DNA of 64,000 nt, taken from assembly GCF_900103935.1 (NCBI RefSeq), contig NZ_FNIC01000001.1:924804-988803 (forward strand). Direction: 5' to 3'. Shown here in pieces: positions 10,109-18,232 of the stretch (its first letter is position 1; the number at the start of each line of letters is the position of its first letter). Source of the DNA: Nocardioides szechwanensis (lineage in GTDB: Bacteria > Actinomycetota > Actinomycetes > Propionibacteriales > Nocardioidaceae). Both the position numbers and the translations under genes were made by a program. The notes beneath the pieces are model-generated. The model was not told the origin of the DNA and made no database searches. It saw only the letters and a program-made list of their open reading frames with translations.

Positions 10109-10738
10109 GTGCGTACTCACCCCCTGTGGAACCCCTACGACCCGCCGACCCAGGAGCAGATCGACGCGGCCCGGGCCGCGCTGGGCGTCTGGACGCCGTC
10201 CCCGGTGGAGGTCGTCGCTCCCGACCCGGGCTGGCCCACGGCGTACGACGCGGTGCGCGACCAGGTCGTCGCGGCACTGGGGGAGCGGGTGCTCTCGCTC
10301 GAGCACGTCGGCTCGACGTCCGTGCCCGGCCTGTGGGCCAAGCCGATGATCGACGTGGACCTCACGGTCGCCGACTCGGGCGACGAGGGCGCCTGGCTCC
10401 CCGACCTCGAGGCGGCGGGCTTCGAGCTGAGGGTGCGCGAGCCGGACTGGGAGCAGCACCGTTGCCTGCGGGGCAGAGGGCCGACCTGCAACCTGCACGT
10501 CTTCTCGCCGGGCGCGCGCGAGCCGCGGCGGCACCGGATGTTCCGCGACTGGCTGCGAACCCACCCCGAGGACCGCGAACTGTACGCCGAGGTGAAGCGC
10601 GCGGTCGCTGCCCTCGGGTTCACCGACCAGATGCTCTACAACAACGAGAAGGCCTGGGTCGTCTACGACCTGTACGAGAAGATCTTCGCCGCCGACCCCG
10701 AGCACGAGCACGACCCGCACCCTCGGCGTACGGGCTAG
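10109..10738 (+). CDS. GrpB family (UPF0157) nucleotidyltransferase-like protein
   Basis: A 209-residue protein with the family core HVGSTSVPGLWAKPMIDVDL, which matches the minimal nucleotidyltransferase pattern GS...DxD, and the typical C-terminal region (LYAEVKR, YNNEKA). It is cytoplasmic. Some relatives are fused to dephospho-CoA kinase; the substrate here is unknown. Start is GTG; translation may be coupled to the UvrA-like gene, as the spacing is only 42 bases. Confidence 0.88.
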   Translation: MRTHPLWNPYDPPTQEQIDAARAALGVWTPSPVEVVAPDPGWPTAYDAVRDQVVAALGERVLSLEHVGSTSVPGLWAKPMIDVDLTVADSGDEGAWLPDLEAAGFELRVREPDWEQHRCLRGRGPTCNLHVFSPGAREPRRHRMFRDWLRTHPEDRELYAEVKRAVAALGFTDQMLYNNEKAWVVYDLYEKIFAADPEHEHDPHPRRTG

Positions 10739-10742
10739 GTCG

Positions 10743-11675
10743 CTAGGGCCGACAGCCGACGCCCGACTGGGCCTGCGCCTGGGTCATCCGGAGCTCACGA
10801 GCCGGCAGGAGTACGTCGACCTCCGTCGCGCCCACGCCCTCGTACTCGACCTCCACGTCGTAGGACGCCACCGCCGCCAGCACGCTCTCGGTCGGGGTGG
10901 CCAGCGCCGACTCCAGCGCCGCGACCATGCTGTCGCCTTCGATGCGCCAGCCCACGACCTCGCCCGCGACCAGCCTGAACTCCGCGGCGACCAGAGCGTC
11001 GAGCGGGGTGTCGCGCAGCGCCCGGACGAGGCCGGAGCCGAACAGCGGAGCGGCGTCCGTCAACGGCACGGTGCCGACGACGACCTCGGGGTCGGTGGGG
11101 TCCACGCGGGTCGCTCGTGCGTGTGAGAGCGCGACGACGTTCGCAGGCAGGCTGGAGGCACCGTTGGCAAGCGCGACGCCCGACGCATTGGCCAGCGCCA
11201 GGGCGTCGAAGCGCATCCAGCAGGTCCGGAGCTCGGGCCCCCAGGCGGGGCTGTTCAGGTAGGTGGCGCCCTGGCTCCCCAGGAAGCGGACCTCGACGGG
11301 CTCCACATCGCCCTCGTCGGCAGCGAAGACCTGCGTGGCGTCGGACGAGCGGGTCGACAGCCGATAGACGCCGGTCAGCGTGAGCGTGCCGACGCCGGGG
11401 ATCACCGACGTCTGCGTGAACGAGCCGGTGTCCGCGTCCTCCCAGCGCGCCAGCGCGTCGCGCAGCCGCGACCGCGCATCCACCGGCGGCTCGTCGGAAG
11501 GCCGGGGGGAGGGTTCTGGCGTCGCCGTCGTGGTCTCCTGAGGGGAGCCACCGGGCTCCTCGGACGAGGGTTGGTGCGTCGCGCCCCAGACGGCGACCCC
11601 GACCGCCAGCAGACCCGCCGCCACAGCCAGGACCACGGTCGCCGGGAGGCGCGGCTTGGAGCGCTCCGTGGGCAT
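10743..11675 (-). CDS. Membrane-anchored extracytoplasmic protein of unknown function
   Basis: A 310-residue protein with a short basic N-terminus, one hydrophobic helix at about residues 11-32 (ATVVLAVAAGLLAVGVAVWG), then a Pro/Glu/Ser/Thr linker (about 36-65) and a globular extracytoplasmic domain. There is no lipobox Cys, so it is an uncleaved or signal-anchored protein. The globular part (FTQTSVIPGVGTLTLTGVYRL) faintly resembles LppX/LolA-type beta-sheet carriers, but the match is too weak to name. It is convergent with the GrpB gene, with 4 bases between stops. Confidence 0.75.
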   Translation of the reverse strand: MPTERSKPRLPATVVLAVAAGLLAVGVAVWGATHQPSSEEPGGSPQETTTATPEPSPRPSDEPPVDARSRLRDALARWEDADTGSFTQTSVIPGVGTLTLTGVYRLSTRSSDATQVFAADEGDVEPVEVRFLGSQGATYLNSPAWGPELRTCWMRFDALALANASGVALANGASSLPANVVALSHARATRVDPTDPEVVVGTVPLTDAAPLFGSGLVRALRDTPLDALVAAEFRLVAGEVVGWRIEGDSMVAALESALATPTESVLAAVASYDVEVEYEGVGATEVDVLLPARELRMTQAQAQSGVGCRP

Positions 11676-11707
11676 GCACCAGACGCTATCCCCTCGCGCA
11701 CGCGGCG

Positions 11708-12427
11708 TCAGCGCGCGGCCAGCACGCAGAACTCGTTGCCGTCGGGATCGGCCATCACAACCCAGCTGACATCTCCCTGGCCGAGGTCGATGCGCGACGC
11801 CCCGAGGGTGACGAGTCGCTCGACCACCGCCTCCTGGTCGCCGCCGGCCGGGGGAGCAAGGTCGACGTGCAACCGGTTCTTGCCGGGCTTCGGATTCACC
11901 GGGGGGCCGCCCCACGTGATCTTCGGACCGCCGAGCGGTGACCGGATCGCGGTCTCCTGGTCCTGGTCCCAGACCAGCGGCCACTCGAGCGCCTCGCTCC
12001 AGAAGTACCCGACCTCCTGAGTGCCGTCACTGGAGAGCGCCCCGATGAACCCGCATTCAGCCAGGAAGCTGTTGCCCGGCTCGATCACGTCGAACTCGTT
12101 GCCCTCGGGGTCGGCGAGCACCACGTGCTCTGCGTCGGGGCCCTGCCCGATATCGAGGCGCCGGGCGCCCAGCCGCAGCGCCCTCTCCACCTTCTCCGCC
12201 TGGTCGTCCAAGGACGTGCTGGTCAGGTCGAAGTGCATCTGGTTCGGGACTACCTTCGGCTCCTGCGACGGCAGGAACCGGATCCGGAACCCGGTGTCGT
12301 CGTTCGGCAGCAGCGCGATGCCATCGGGGTCGTCTGCCGGCTCCCAGCCGAGCATCCCGGCCCAGAACCGTGCGAGAGCCCACGGGTCGTGCGCGTCGAA
12401 GCAGACGGCGTGCAGTTGAGGAGTCAT
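11708..12427 (-). CDS. VOC (glyoxalase-like) family protein, two domains
   Basis: A 239-residue protein made of two tandem vicinal-oxygen-chelate modules. Each ends in the same motif: VVLADPEGNEFDVIEP (about residues 101-116) and VVMADPDGNEFCVLA (about 223-237). Both contain a beta-alpha-beta start (AVCFDAHDPWALARFW). This is the glyoxalase_6-like group, whose members are mostly uncharacterised or linked to antibiotic tolerance. Upstream and downstream neighbours are unrelated. Confidence 0.85.
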   Translation of the reverse strand: MTPQLHAVCFDAHDPWALARFWAGMLGWEPADDPDGIALLPNDDTGFRIRFLPSQEPKVVPNQMHFDLTSTSLDDQAEKVERALRLGARRLDIGQGPDAEHVVLADPEGNEFDVIEPGNSFLAECGFIGALSSDGTQEVGYFWSEALEWPLVWDQDQETAIRSPLGGPKITWGGPPVNPKPGKNRLHVDLAPPAGGDQEAVVERLVTLGASRIDLGQGDVSWVVMADPDGNEFCVLAAR

Positions 12428-12518
12428 CCCGTGCGACGCTAGGTCGGTCCCCCTGGGTCCGCAACGCGGTTTCCGTGGGCCGCTCGTAGAGGCGCGGGGA
12501 ACCCACCCTTGAGCGAGA

Positions 12519-12731
12519 ATGCCCAATATGCGAAGCCAGGCGCACCGCGACCTCCAGACCGTCACCATCGCGACAGCCCTGGCCATCTTCGGCGGGACCC
12601 TGGCCGTGGGCGCCCTCGTCGACGCGATCGCCGACCTGACGGGACTCGCGTCCACGGTGTTCGCTGTCGGGACGCTGGTGCTGGCAACCGTGCTTGGGCT
12701 GGTGTACCTCACCCGTCACCGCAGGTCCTAG
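12519..12731 (+). CDS. Small two-helix membrane protein, 70 residues
   Basis: After a short polar start (MRSQAHRDLQ) there are two hydrophobic segments, about residues 16-36 and 44-64, ending in a basic tail (RHRRS), which predicts a hairpin with the C-terminus in the cytoplasm. No family recognised. Alternative start at the second Met (residue 4). It is divergent from the VOC gene with 91 bases between. Confidence 0.6.
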   Translation: MPNMRSQAHRDLQTVTIATALAIFGGTLAVGALVDAIADLTGLASTVFAVGTLVLATVLGLVYLTRHRRS

Positions 12732-12783
12732 GAGGAAGTCCCCAGACCCGGACATCCGAACCGGGTTCTAGATCGCCGATAAC

Positions 12784-12796
12784 TGACATTATGTCA
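12784..12796. promoter_or_regulatory. Perfect 13-bp palindrome in an AT-rich intergenic island
   Basis: TGACAT-T-ATGTCA is a perfect 6-1-6 inverted repeat inside an unusually AT-rich stretch (about 12775-12812) between the convergent ends of the small membrane protein and the MazF-type toxin. It could be an orphan operator or a recombinase/attachment core. No flanking duplication or integrase is visible in this window. Confidence 0.4.
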
Positions 12797-12854
12797 ACTC
12801 TTGTAGATAGAGCCCTGGGGAGTACTTCTCTTCACTCTCGAGCCCCCTGCCCTT

Positions 12855-13172
12855 TCATGAGAAGAGATCGTCGGTCCGAAGCGCGAACGCGTTGACGATC
12901 GCGGCCGCGAGCTCGCGCTCCTGGCGCTCGAGGAGGAAGCCAACGTGACGGCCCAGTGACGCCTTGTCGATGGTGATGATGTGGTCGCAGCTGACCACGC
13001 TCGGGCCGTCCAGGCCGTTGTCGGCGCCCACCGGCACCTCCGTGCTCAGGCCTTTGACGGTCGAGGTGATCGGGGCCACGGTGACGCGGCGCATGGCGCC
13101 CCGCACCGGCTCGCGGGTCAGGACCACCACGGGACGAGCCTTGTCGAGATGAGCGATGTGGATGTCGCGCAT
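12855..13172 (-). CDS. MazF/PemK-type endoribonuclease toxin
   Basis: A 105-residue toxin of the MazF fold: IHIAHLDKARPVVVLTRE at the N-terminus, RRVTVAPITSTVKGLSTEVPVG, and VSCDHIITIDKASLG matching the usual beta-strand order. The family cleaves mRNA or tRNA at short sequences and is neutralised by the co-transcribed antitoxin. Its ATG shares one base with the antitoxin TGA, the standard order of antitoxin first. Conserved residues that support activity are the Arg of the first strand region and the T/S of PITST. Confidence 0.9.
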   Translation of the reverse strand: MRDIHIAHLDKARPVVVLTREPVRGAMRRVTVAPITSTVKGLSTEVPVGADNGLDGPSVVSCDHIITIDKASLGRHVGFLLERQERELAAAIVNAFALRTDDLFS

Positions 13173-13390
13173 CAGTCGTCGATCGACGCATGGGCCACGA
13201 GACCGTCAAGGTCGTCGTAGTCCCCCGACTCCTCCAGGATCCGCGCGTCCTGCTCACCCCGCAGCTGCTGCCGGTACAGCGTCAACGCGCGCGCTACGAC
13301 GGCGGCGCGCGAGCCGGCACCCTCGGCGACGAGACCGTCGACGTACCCGACCAGCTCGTCGGGCAGGCGCACGGCGATCTGAAGTGTCAT
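13172..13390 (-). CDS. Ribbon-helix-helix antitoxin
   Basis: A 72-residue protein with an RHH N-terminus (LQIAVRLPDELVGYVDGLVAEGAGSR is in pattern: strand, helix, helix) and an acidic C-terminal tail that would wrap the toxin. CopG/MazE-like antitoxins bind DNA as dimers and repress their own operon. The start codon overlaps a palindrome, consistent with autorepression. Confidence 0.88.
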   Translation of the reverse strand: MTLQIAVRLPDELVGYVDGLVAEGAGSRAAVVARALTLYRQQLRGEQDARILEESGDYDDLDGLVAHASIDD

Positions 13391-13402
13391 ACCACAATGG
13401 TA
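13390..13402. promoter_or_regulatory. Candidate autoregulatory operator of the toxin-antitoxin pair
   Basis: TACCA-CAA-TGGTA is a 13-bp palindrome with 5-bp arms that touches the first base of the antitoxin ATG. An RHH dimer bound here would block transcription or initiation directly. The same bases could contain a -10-like element, in which case the transcript would be nearly leaderless. Confidence 0.5.
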
Positions 13403-13414
13403 GCACTTTGGGAT

Positions 13415-14779
13415 TCAGGCAAGCAGTCCCCACGCGATGCCCGCCAGGGTGCAGACGCCGAGGGTGCGCAGGACGCCCCAGCGCAGCCGGAAGATCAGCA
13501 GGCAGCCGAGAGCGGTGATCGCGACCGCCGACCACTGCAGCGAGTCGAGGAGGGGGACGTCGAGGTCGAGCGGTCCTGCGGTGACCCGCTCGGTCTCGTC
13601 GAAGAGCGTGTGGACCGCGAAGTAGACCGCCAGGCTGGCGATCACGCCGACCACGCTGGCCGTGATCCCGGTGAGGGCGGCAGAGAGCGAGCGGTTGCCG
13701 CGGAGCCGCTCGACGTACGGCGCCCCCAGCAGGATGAACAGGAAGCACGGCACGAAGGTGACCCACGTCGTGAGCAGTGCGGCCAGGACCGCGGCGACCC
13801 AGGGGTCCAGGCCGCCCGGGTCACGGTAGGCGCCGACGAAGGCCACGAACTGCACGACCATGATCAGCGGCCCGGGCGTGGTTTCGGCCAGGGCGAGCCC
13901 GCGCACCATCTCCCCCGGGGCCAGCCACCCGTAGACGTCGACCGCCTGCTGGGCGACGTAGGCCAGGACGGCGTACGCACCGCCGAACGTCACCACGGCC
14001 GCGCCGGAGAAGAACAGACCCTGGTCGACGAACACGCTGTCGCGACCGGCCAGGACCGCGAAGGCCGCTACCGGCGCCAGCCACAGCGTCAGCCCGATCG
14101 CGAGGATCGTGGCCGACCGGCGCCCTGAGGGACGCTCGGTGTGGAGCGCGTCGTCGCTGATCAGCGGCGCCGGCCCCGCGTCGGCCGTCGGCGGCCGCGG
14201 CACCGTGAGGCCGGGTACGGCGCGTCCGAGCAGCCAGCCCGCCACCGCACCCGCCAGGACCACCAGCGGGAACGGCACCCCGAACAGCGTGAGCGCACAG
14301 AAGGCCACCACCGCGAAGACCACCAGCGCCGGGTGGGTGAGGCCCTTCGTGCCCAGCCGCACCACGGCCTGGAGCACGATCGCGATCACCGCCGGCGCGA
14401 GGCCCAGGAAGACCGCGTCGACGAACGACGTGTCCCCGTAGGCGACGTAGATCCCGGACAGGGCCAGCAGGGCCACGACTCCCGGGAGGACGAACAGGAT
14501 CCCCGCGACCAGCGCTCCCCTGACCCCGTTGAGCAGCCACCCGACGTACGTCGCCAGCTGCTGCGCCTCGGGGCCGGGCAGCAACGTGCAGTAGGACAGC
14601 GCGAACAGGAAGCGTTGCTCCCCGATCCAGCGTCGCTCGTCCACCAGCGTCCGGTGCATGACGGCGATCTGGCCCGCCGGTCCCCCGAACGTCTGCAGCG
14701 AGATGGCGAACCAGGCCTTGGTGGCCTCGCGCAGCGGCACGACATCGCGGGGTCGCTCGGTGGGCCCACTGGCTGGCAT
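13415..14779 (-). CDS. chrA: Chromate transporter ChrA
   Basis: A 454-residue integral membrane protein with the two homologous CHR halves of long-chain ChrA. Each half starts with the signature: FAISLQTFGGPAGQIAVM...LLPGPEAQQLATYVGW in the N-terminal half and FFSGAAVVTFGGAYAVLAYVAQ...ETTPGPLIMVVQFVAFVG in the C-terminal half. About 12 hydrophobic segments are visible. ChrA exports chromate using the proton motive force. No chrB regulator is adjacent, so expression may be constitutive. The gene follows the toxin-antitoxin promoter in tandem with the LLM gene upstream. Confidence 0.92.
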   Translation of the reverse strand: MPASGPTERPRDVVPLREATKAWFAISLQTFGGPAGQIAVMHRTLVDERRWIGEQRFLFALSYCTLLPGPEAQQLATYVGWLLNGVRGALVAGILFVLPGVVALLALSGIYVAYGDTSFVDAVFLGLAPAVIAIVLQAVVRLGTKGLTHPALVVFAVVAFCALTLFGVPFPLVVLAGAVAGWLLGRAVPGLTVPRPPTADAGPAPLISDDALHTERPSGRRSATILAIGLTLWLAPVAAFAVLAGRDSVFVDQGLFFSGAAVVTFGGAYAVLAYVAQQAVDVYGWLAPGEMVRGLALAETTPGPLIMVVQFVAFVGAYRDPGGLDPWVAAVLAALLTTWVTFVPCFLFILLGAPYVERLRGNRSLSAALTGITASVVGVIASLAVYFAVHTLFDETERVTAGPLDLDVPLLDSLQWSAVAITALGCLLIFRLRWGVLRTLGVCTLAGIAWGLLA

Positions 14780-14797
14780 GCCGAGAACGCTAGGGCC

Positions 14798-15667
14798 TCA
14801 CAGCTCCTGCAGGCGCGGCAGGACCTGCTCGCAGACCTCGGTGGTCCAGGCGACCGGGTCGTCGGCCAGCGGCACCAGGGTGACCAGGGTGATCCCGAGC
14901 GCGGCGTACTCCGCCATGGACCGGAGGAACTCGTCGCGCTCCCCGATCGGGTCGGCCATCAGGATCATCGACTTCTCGATCGAGTCGTAGTCGCGACCGA
15001 CGTCGTGGCAGTGGCCGCGCAGCACGTCCAGCTTGTGGCGCATCACGTCGGGGGCGACGCCGAAGATGTTGCACGCCGCGGCGTACTGGGCGACGAAGCG
15101 CAGGGTCTTCTTCTCCCCCGCTCCCCCGACCAGGATCGGGACCTGCGGCTGCTGGACGGGCGGGGGCACGCAGACCGTCTCGGCGAGCTGGAAGTGCTTG
15201 CCGTCGTAGGGCCCGTCGTTGTCGCTCCACATCTGCTGGCAGATCTGGAGCGTCTCCTCGAGGCGCTCGAAGCGCTCCTTCGTGGGAGGGAACGGTACGC
15301 CGAGCCCGGCGTGCTCGCGCTCGTACCAGGCCGCCCCGATGCCGAGCATCGCCCGGCCCTGCGACAGGCGGTCAAGGGTCGTGACGGTCTTGGCGAGGAG
15401 CCCCGGGTGGCGGTACGTCGCACCGGTCACGAGCAGGCTCAGCCGGATCCGGTCGGTCACGCCGGCCAGGTAGCCCAGCGTCGTGTAGCCCTCGAGCATC
15501 GGCTCGGCCGGTCCCCCCATCTCCTCCATCTGGAACCAGTGGTCCATGACGGTGAAGAGCGACGCGCCTCCCCCGTCGGCAGCCCGGGCGGTCTCGGTGA
15601 GGCGCTCCTCGAGGCGGTGCTGCCAGTCGGGGTGGGTGAAGTTCGCGTAGTGCACTCCCAGCTCCAT
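14798..15667 (-). CDS. LLM class (luciferase-like) F420-dependent oxidoreductase
   Basis: A 289-residue TIM-barrel flavin/F420 enzyme. Typical elements are FTVMDHWFQ, LEGYTTLGYLAGVT, the RHPGLLAKTVTTLDRLSQGRA segment, GIGAAWYEREHAGLG, then PVQQPQVPILVGGAG. The length matches the F420-dependent subgroup common in actinobacteria. The substrate is unknown. It shares orientation with chrA, 18 bases apart, but the functions look unrelated. Confidence 0.88.
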   Translation of the reverse strand: MELGVHYANFTHPDWQHRLEERLTETARAADGGGASLFTVMDHWFQMEEMGGPAEPMLEGYTTLGYLAGVTDRIRLSLLVTGATYRHPGLLAKTVTTLDRLSQGRAMLGIGAAWYEREHAGLGVPFPPTKERFERLEETLQICQQMWSDNDGPYDGKHFQLAETVCVPPPVQQPQVPILVGGAGEKKTLRFVAQYAAACNIFGVAPDVMRHKLDVLRGHCHDVGRDYDSIEKSMILMADPIGERDEFLRSMAEYAALGITLVTLVPLADDPVAWTTEVCEQVLPRLQEL

Positions 15668-15743
15668 GCCGCGAGCGTAGCCAGGAGAGCCAGACAGGCC
15701 AGCCGTTGCTGCCTGCCGGCACCACTCCCCTACGATCGACCGC

Positions 15744-16436
15744 ATGTTGAAGCGACCCCTCGCCGCCGCCGCGGCACTCGTGCTCCTGGCCGGCCTCTCC
15801 GCGTGCAGCGACGACGACGAGCCCACCTCGGCCCGCGACACCTCGGACCAGAGCTCCGAGCAGCCCACCAACCCCGACGGCGCCGACTGCGTCTACGAGG
15901 AGGACGGCGCCCCCGCGGCCAAGGAGGTCGACCTCCCGGCCGACCAGGCGGCGTACGACGGAGAGGTCGCCATGACCATCTCCCTCTCCGCCGGTGACGT
16001 CGACGTCACCCTCGACGCGGGCGCGGCCCCGTGCACGGTCAACTCCTTCACGTCGCTCGCGGCGCAGGGCTACTTCGACGACACCGTGTGCCACCGGCTC
16101 ACGACCGGTCCCTTCCTCCAGGTCCTGCAGTGCGGCGACCCGAGCGCCTCCGGCTCCGGTGGCCCCGGATACAGCTTCGCCGACGAGCTCACCGGTGACG
16201 AGACCTACGGCGCCGGCACGCTGGCCATGGCCAACGCCGGCCCCGACACCAACGGCTCGCAGTTCTTCATCGTCTACGGCGACTCGCAGCTCGACCCCGC
16301 CTACACCGTCTTCGGCTCCGTCGACCCCGCCACGCTCGGCGTGGTCCAGGACATCGCCGACGAGGGCGTCGAGGGTGGCTACGAGGACGGGCCTCCGGCC
16401 TCCCCCGTCACGATCGAGGGGATGACCGTCAACTAA
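15744..16436 (+). CDS. Cyclophilin-type peptidyl-prolyl isomerase lipoprotein
   Basis: A 230-residue secreted lipoprotein. The signal peptide ends in lipobox LSAC (Cys about residue 21), followed by an acidic linker (about 22-60) and a cyclophilin domain. Active-site landmarks are CHRLT (the FHR arginine), GGPGYSFADEL, GTLAMANAGPDTNGSQFFI and YTVFGSV. It catalyses cis/trans prolyl isomerisation of exported proteins on the outer face of the membrane. Divergent from the LLM gene by 76 bases. Confidence 0.93.
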   Translation: MLKRPLAAAAALVLLAGLSACSDDDEPTSARDTSDQSSEQPTNPDGADCVYEEDGAPAAKEVDLPADQAAYDGEVAMTISLSAGDVDVTLDAGAAPCTVNSFTSLAAQGYFDDTVCHRLTTGPFLQVLQCGDPSASGSGGPGYSFADELTGDETYGAGTLAMANAGPDTNGSQFFIVYGDSQLDPAYTVFGSVDPATLGVVQDIADEGVEGGYEDGPPASPVTIEGMTVN

Positions 16437-16453
16437 CGCGGCGCTGGGTGGCG

Positions 16454-17341
16454 TCAGGCCAGCGGGAACGAGACCCCGCTGAGCTTCTCGGACGCCACCC
16501 ACAGCGCCTTGGCGAGCTCGGGATCGCTGGCGCTGCTGCTGCGGCCGACCGGGACCGGCCAGCCGCTCATCTCGCGCAGCCGGTGCGGGCCGACGTAGGT
16601 GTTGCCCGGGACGTCCATGGTCGCGGCGAACAGCGTCGGCAGGGCGCCCTTCCACGCCGGCATCCCCACCAGGCCGTGGCCCCACGAGCCGATCCACGTC
16701 TTGAGGGCGTTGCCGGTGTTGCCGGTGATCGCCGTGACGGTGGAGCCGGGGTGGCCGCCGGTGACCCGCAGGCTCGAGCCCACCGCAGTCAGGCGGCGCT
16801 GCAGCTCGGCCAGGAACAGCATGTTGGCCAGCTTGGACTGCGCGTAGGCGCCGTAGGGCGAGTAGCCGCGGCGCTTCCAGTCGAGGTCGTCGAGGTCGAG
16901 CACCCCGGAGCGGTGTGACTGCGAGCCCACCACCACGACCCGGTCGGTGAGGCGCGGCAGCAGCAGGTTGGTGAGCGCGTAGTGCCCGAGGTGGTTGGTC
17001 GCGAAGTGCAGCTCGATGCCGTCGGCGCTCTGTCCTTCGGGCACCCCGAGGATGCCGGCATTGTTGACGAGTACGTCGACGTCCCCGACGTCGGCGGCGA
17101 AGGCGCGCACCGACGACAGGTCGGACACGTCGAGGGTCCGGACCTCGACCGAGCCCGGCATCTGGGCGGCGGCCTCCTCACCCTTGGTGGCGTTGCGCAC
17201 CGCCAGGACGACGTGGGCACCGCGGCCGGCGAGCGCCTTCGCGGTCTCGAACCCGATCCCGCTGTTGGCCCCGGTGACCACGAACCGGCGCCCGTCCTGG
17301 CGCGGGATCTCGGTCCACGGAGCGACCTTGGGGCCAGCCAT
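16454..17341 (-). CDS. Short-chain dehydrogenase/reductase (protochlorophyllide reductase-like group)
   Basis: A 295-residue SDR. The cofactor motif TGANSGIG lies at residues 23-30, NNAG and the catalytic YAQSK (Tyr/Lys about 150-155) follow, and VVVGSQSH gives the serine. The long C-terminal extension is typical of actinobacterial protochlorophyllide-reductase-like SDRs of unknown substrate. The ATG overlaps the stop of the OsmC gene by one base, so the two are co-translated. Confidence 0.9.
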   Translation of the reverse strand: MAGPKVAPWTEIPRQDGRRFVVTGANSGIGFETAKALAGRGAHVVLAVRNATKGEEAAAQMPGSVEVRTLDVSDLSSVRAFAADVGDVDVLVNNAGILGVPEGQSADGIELHFATNHLGHYALTNLLLPRLTDRVVVVGSQSHRSGVLDLDDLDWKRRGYSPYGAYAQSKLANMLFLAELQRRLTAVGSSLRVTGGHPGSTVTAITGNTGNALKTWIGSWGHGLVGMPAWKGALPTLFAATMDVPGNTYVGPHRLREMSGWPVPVGRSSSASDPELAKALWVASEKLSGVSFPLA

Positions 17342-17859
17342 CAGTCGTGGGCCTCGGCGACGGCGTACTCCACCGGCTCGCCGAGAGCCACGGTGCGCGA
17401 CACCGTGCAGATCCGGTCGTGCGTCTGCTCGATGGCACGCGGCAGGAACTCGCGGGCGCGGTCGCCGTCGGCACCCTCGGGGAAGGTCACGTCGAAGGTG
17501 ACCTTGAGACCCACCAGGTGGTTGCCGCCCTCGTCGTGGACCTTGTGGCCCTCGGCGGTGAGGTGGAACGACGTGGGCTCGGCGCGACGGCTGGTGAGCT
17601 CGTCGACGGTGACCCCGGCGCACCCGGCGAGGGCAGCCAGCAGCAGCTCGACGGGCGTGAAGTCGGGGTCGTCTCCCCCGCTGCCCATCGGCACCAGTCC
17701 CCCGCGCGCGTTGGTGGCCTTGTAGCGCCCCTCGCCGATGCGCACGAGGTCGATCCCGCGCCAGGTGTCGGGCTGGTGCTCCGAACTGGGCGCCGGGGTG
17801 CTGTCGGGACTGCCCAGGGCAGTGCTTTCGGGGGTACCAGCAGGGTGCTCGTGCGTCAT
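17341..17859 (-). CDS. OsmC family peroxide-stress protein
   Basis: A 172-residue OsmC/Ohr-fold protein. DDPDFTPVELLLAALAGCAGVTVDEL holds the conserved peroxidatic-type Cys, and VTFDVTFPEG follows; the second Cys is in HDRICTVSRTV, where OsmC relatives keep theirs. Such proteins reduce organic hydroperoxides by a thiol mechanism. The N-terminal 30 residues are a Ser/Thr/Pro-rich extension. First gene of a two-gene operon with the SDR. Confidence 0.9.
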   Translation of the reverse strand: MTHEHPAGTPESTALGSPDSTPAPSSEHQPDTWRGIDLVRIGEGRYKATNARGGLVPMGSGGDDPDFTPVELLLAALAGCAGVTVDELTSRRAEPTSFHLTAEGHKVHDEGGNHLVGLKVTFDVTFPEGADGDRAREFLPRAIEQTHDRICTVSRTVALGEPVEYAVAEAHD

Positions 17860-17911
17860 GGCGCACAGCCTGCCAGACCCGCCCGGCGACGGCCCGGGAG
17901 CCTGAACCGGG

Positions 17912-18061
17912 TCAGCGGGTGCGGTGGCTCCGCACGGCGTTGCGCCGCTGCTTGCGAGCCTCGCGGAGAGCCAGCTCGACGTTACGGAGCAGCGCGTGTT
18001 CCTGGTCGGCGTGGACCCGTCCTTGGACGATTCCTCGGGCCAGGTGCAGCTCCGTCGTCAT
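17912..18061 (-). CDS. Small basic helical protein, 49 residues
   Basis: An ATG preceded by GAGAGGATGAG opens a 49-residue frame with an amphipathic helix (LLRNVELALREARKQRRNAV) and a strongly basic C-terminus. It is upstream of and codirectional with the OsmC gene, 52 bases away. The upstream 170 bases before the divergent reductase hold a TGTAA...TTACA pair (about 18104-18141). No family is recognised; a nucleic-acid or ribosome-binding role is only a guess from charge. Confidence 0.55.
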   Translation of the reverse strand: MTTELHLARGIVQGRVHADQEHALLRNVELALREARKQRRNAVRSHRTR

Positions 18062-18232
18062 GGTGTCTCATCCTCTCGACCCGGTCTTCCGGGTCATGCT
18101 CGGTGTAATGCCTTCTGTCACCTTTGCGACTCTTACATCGTAGCCGCCCGCCCAGGCCGGATCCGCATCAGCGACGACGTGATGTCGCACACCCTCCGGG
18201 GGCCGTTTCGAGGCCCTGACAGGATCGTTCCC

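Noticed and set aside
12784..12796. Phage attachment site
   Set aside because: No integrase, tRNA gene or direct duplication nearby; kept only as an unexplained palindrome.
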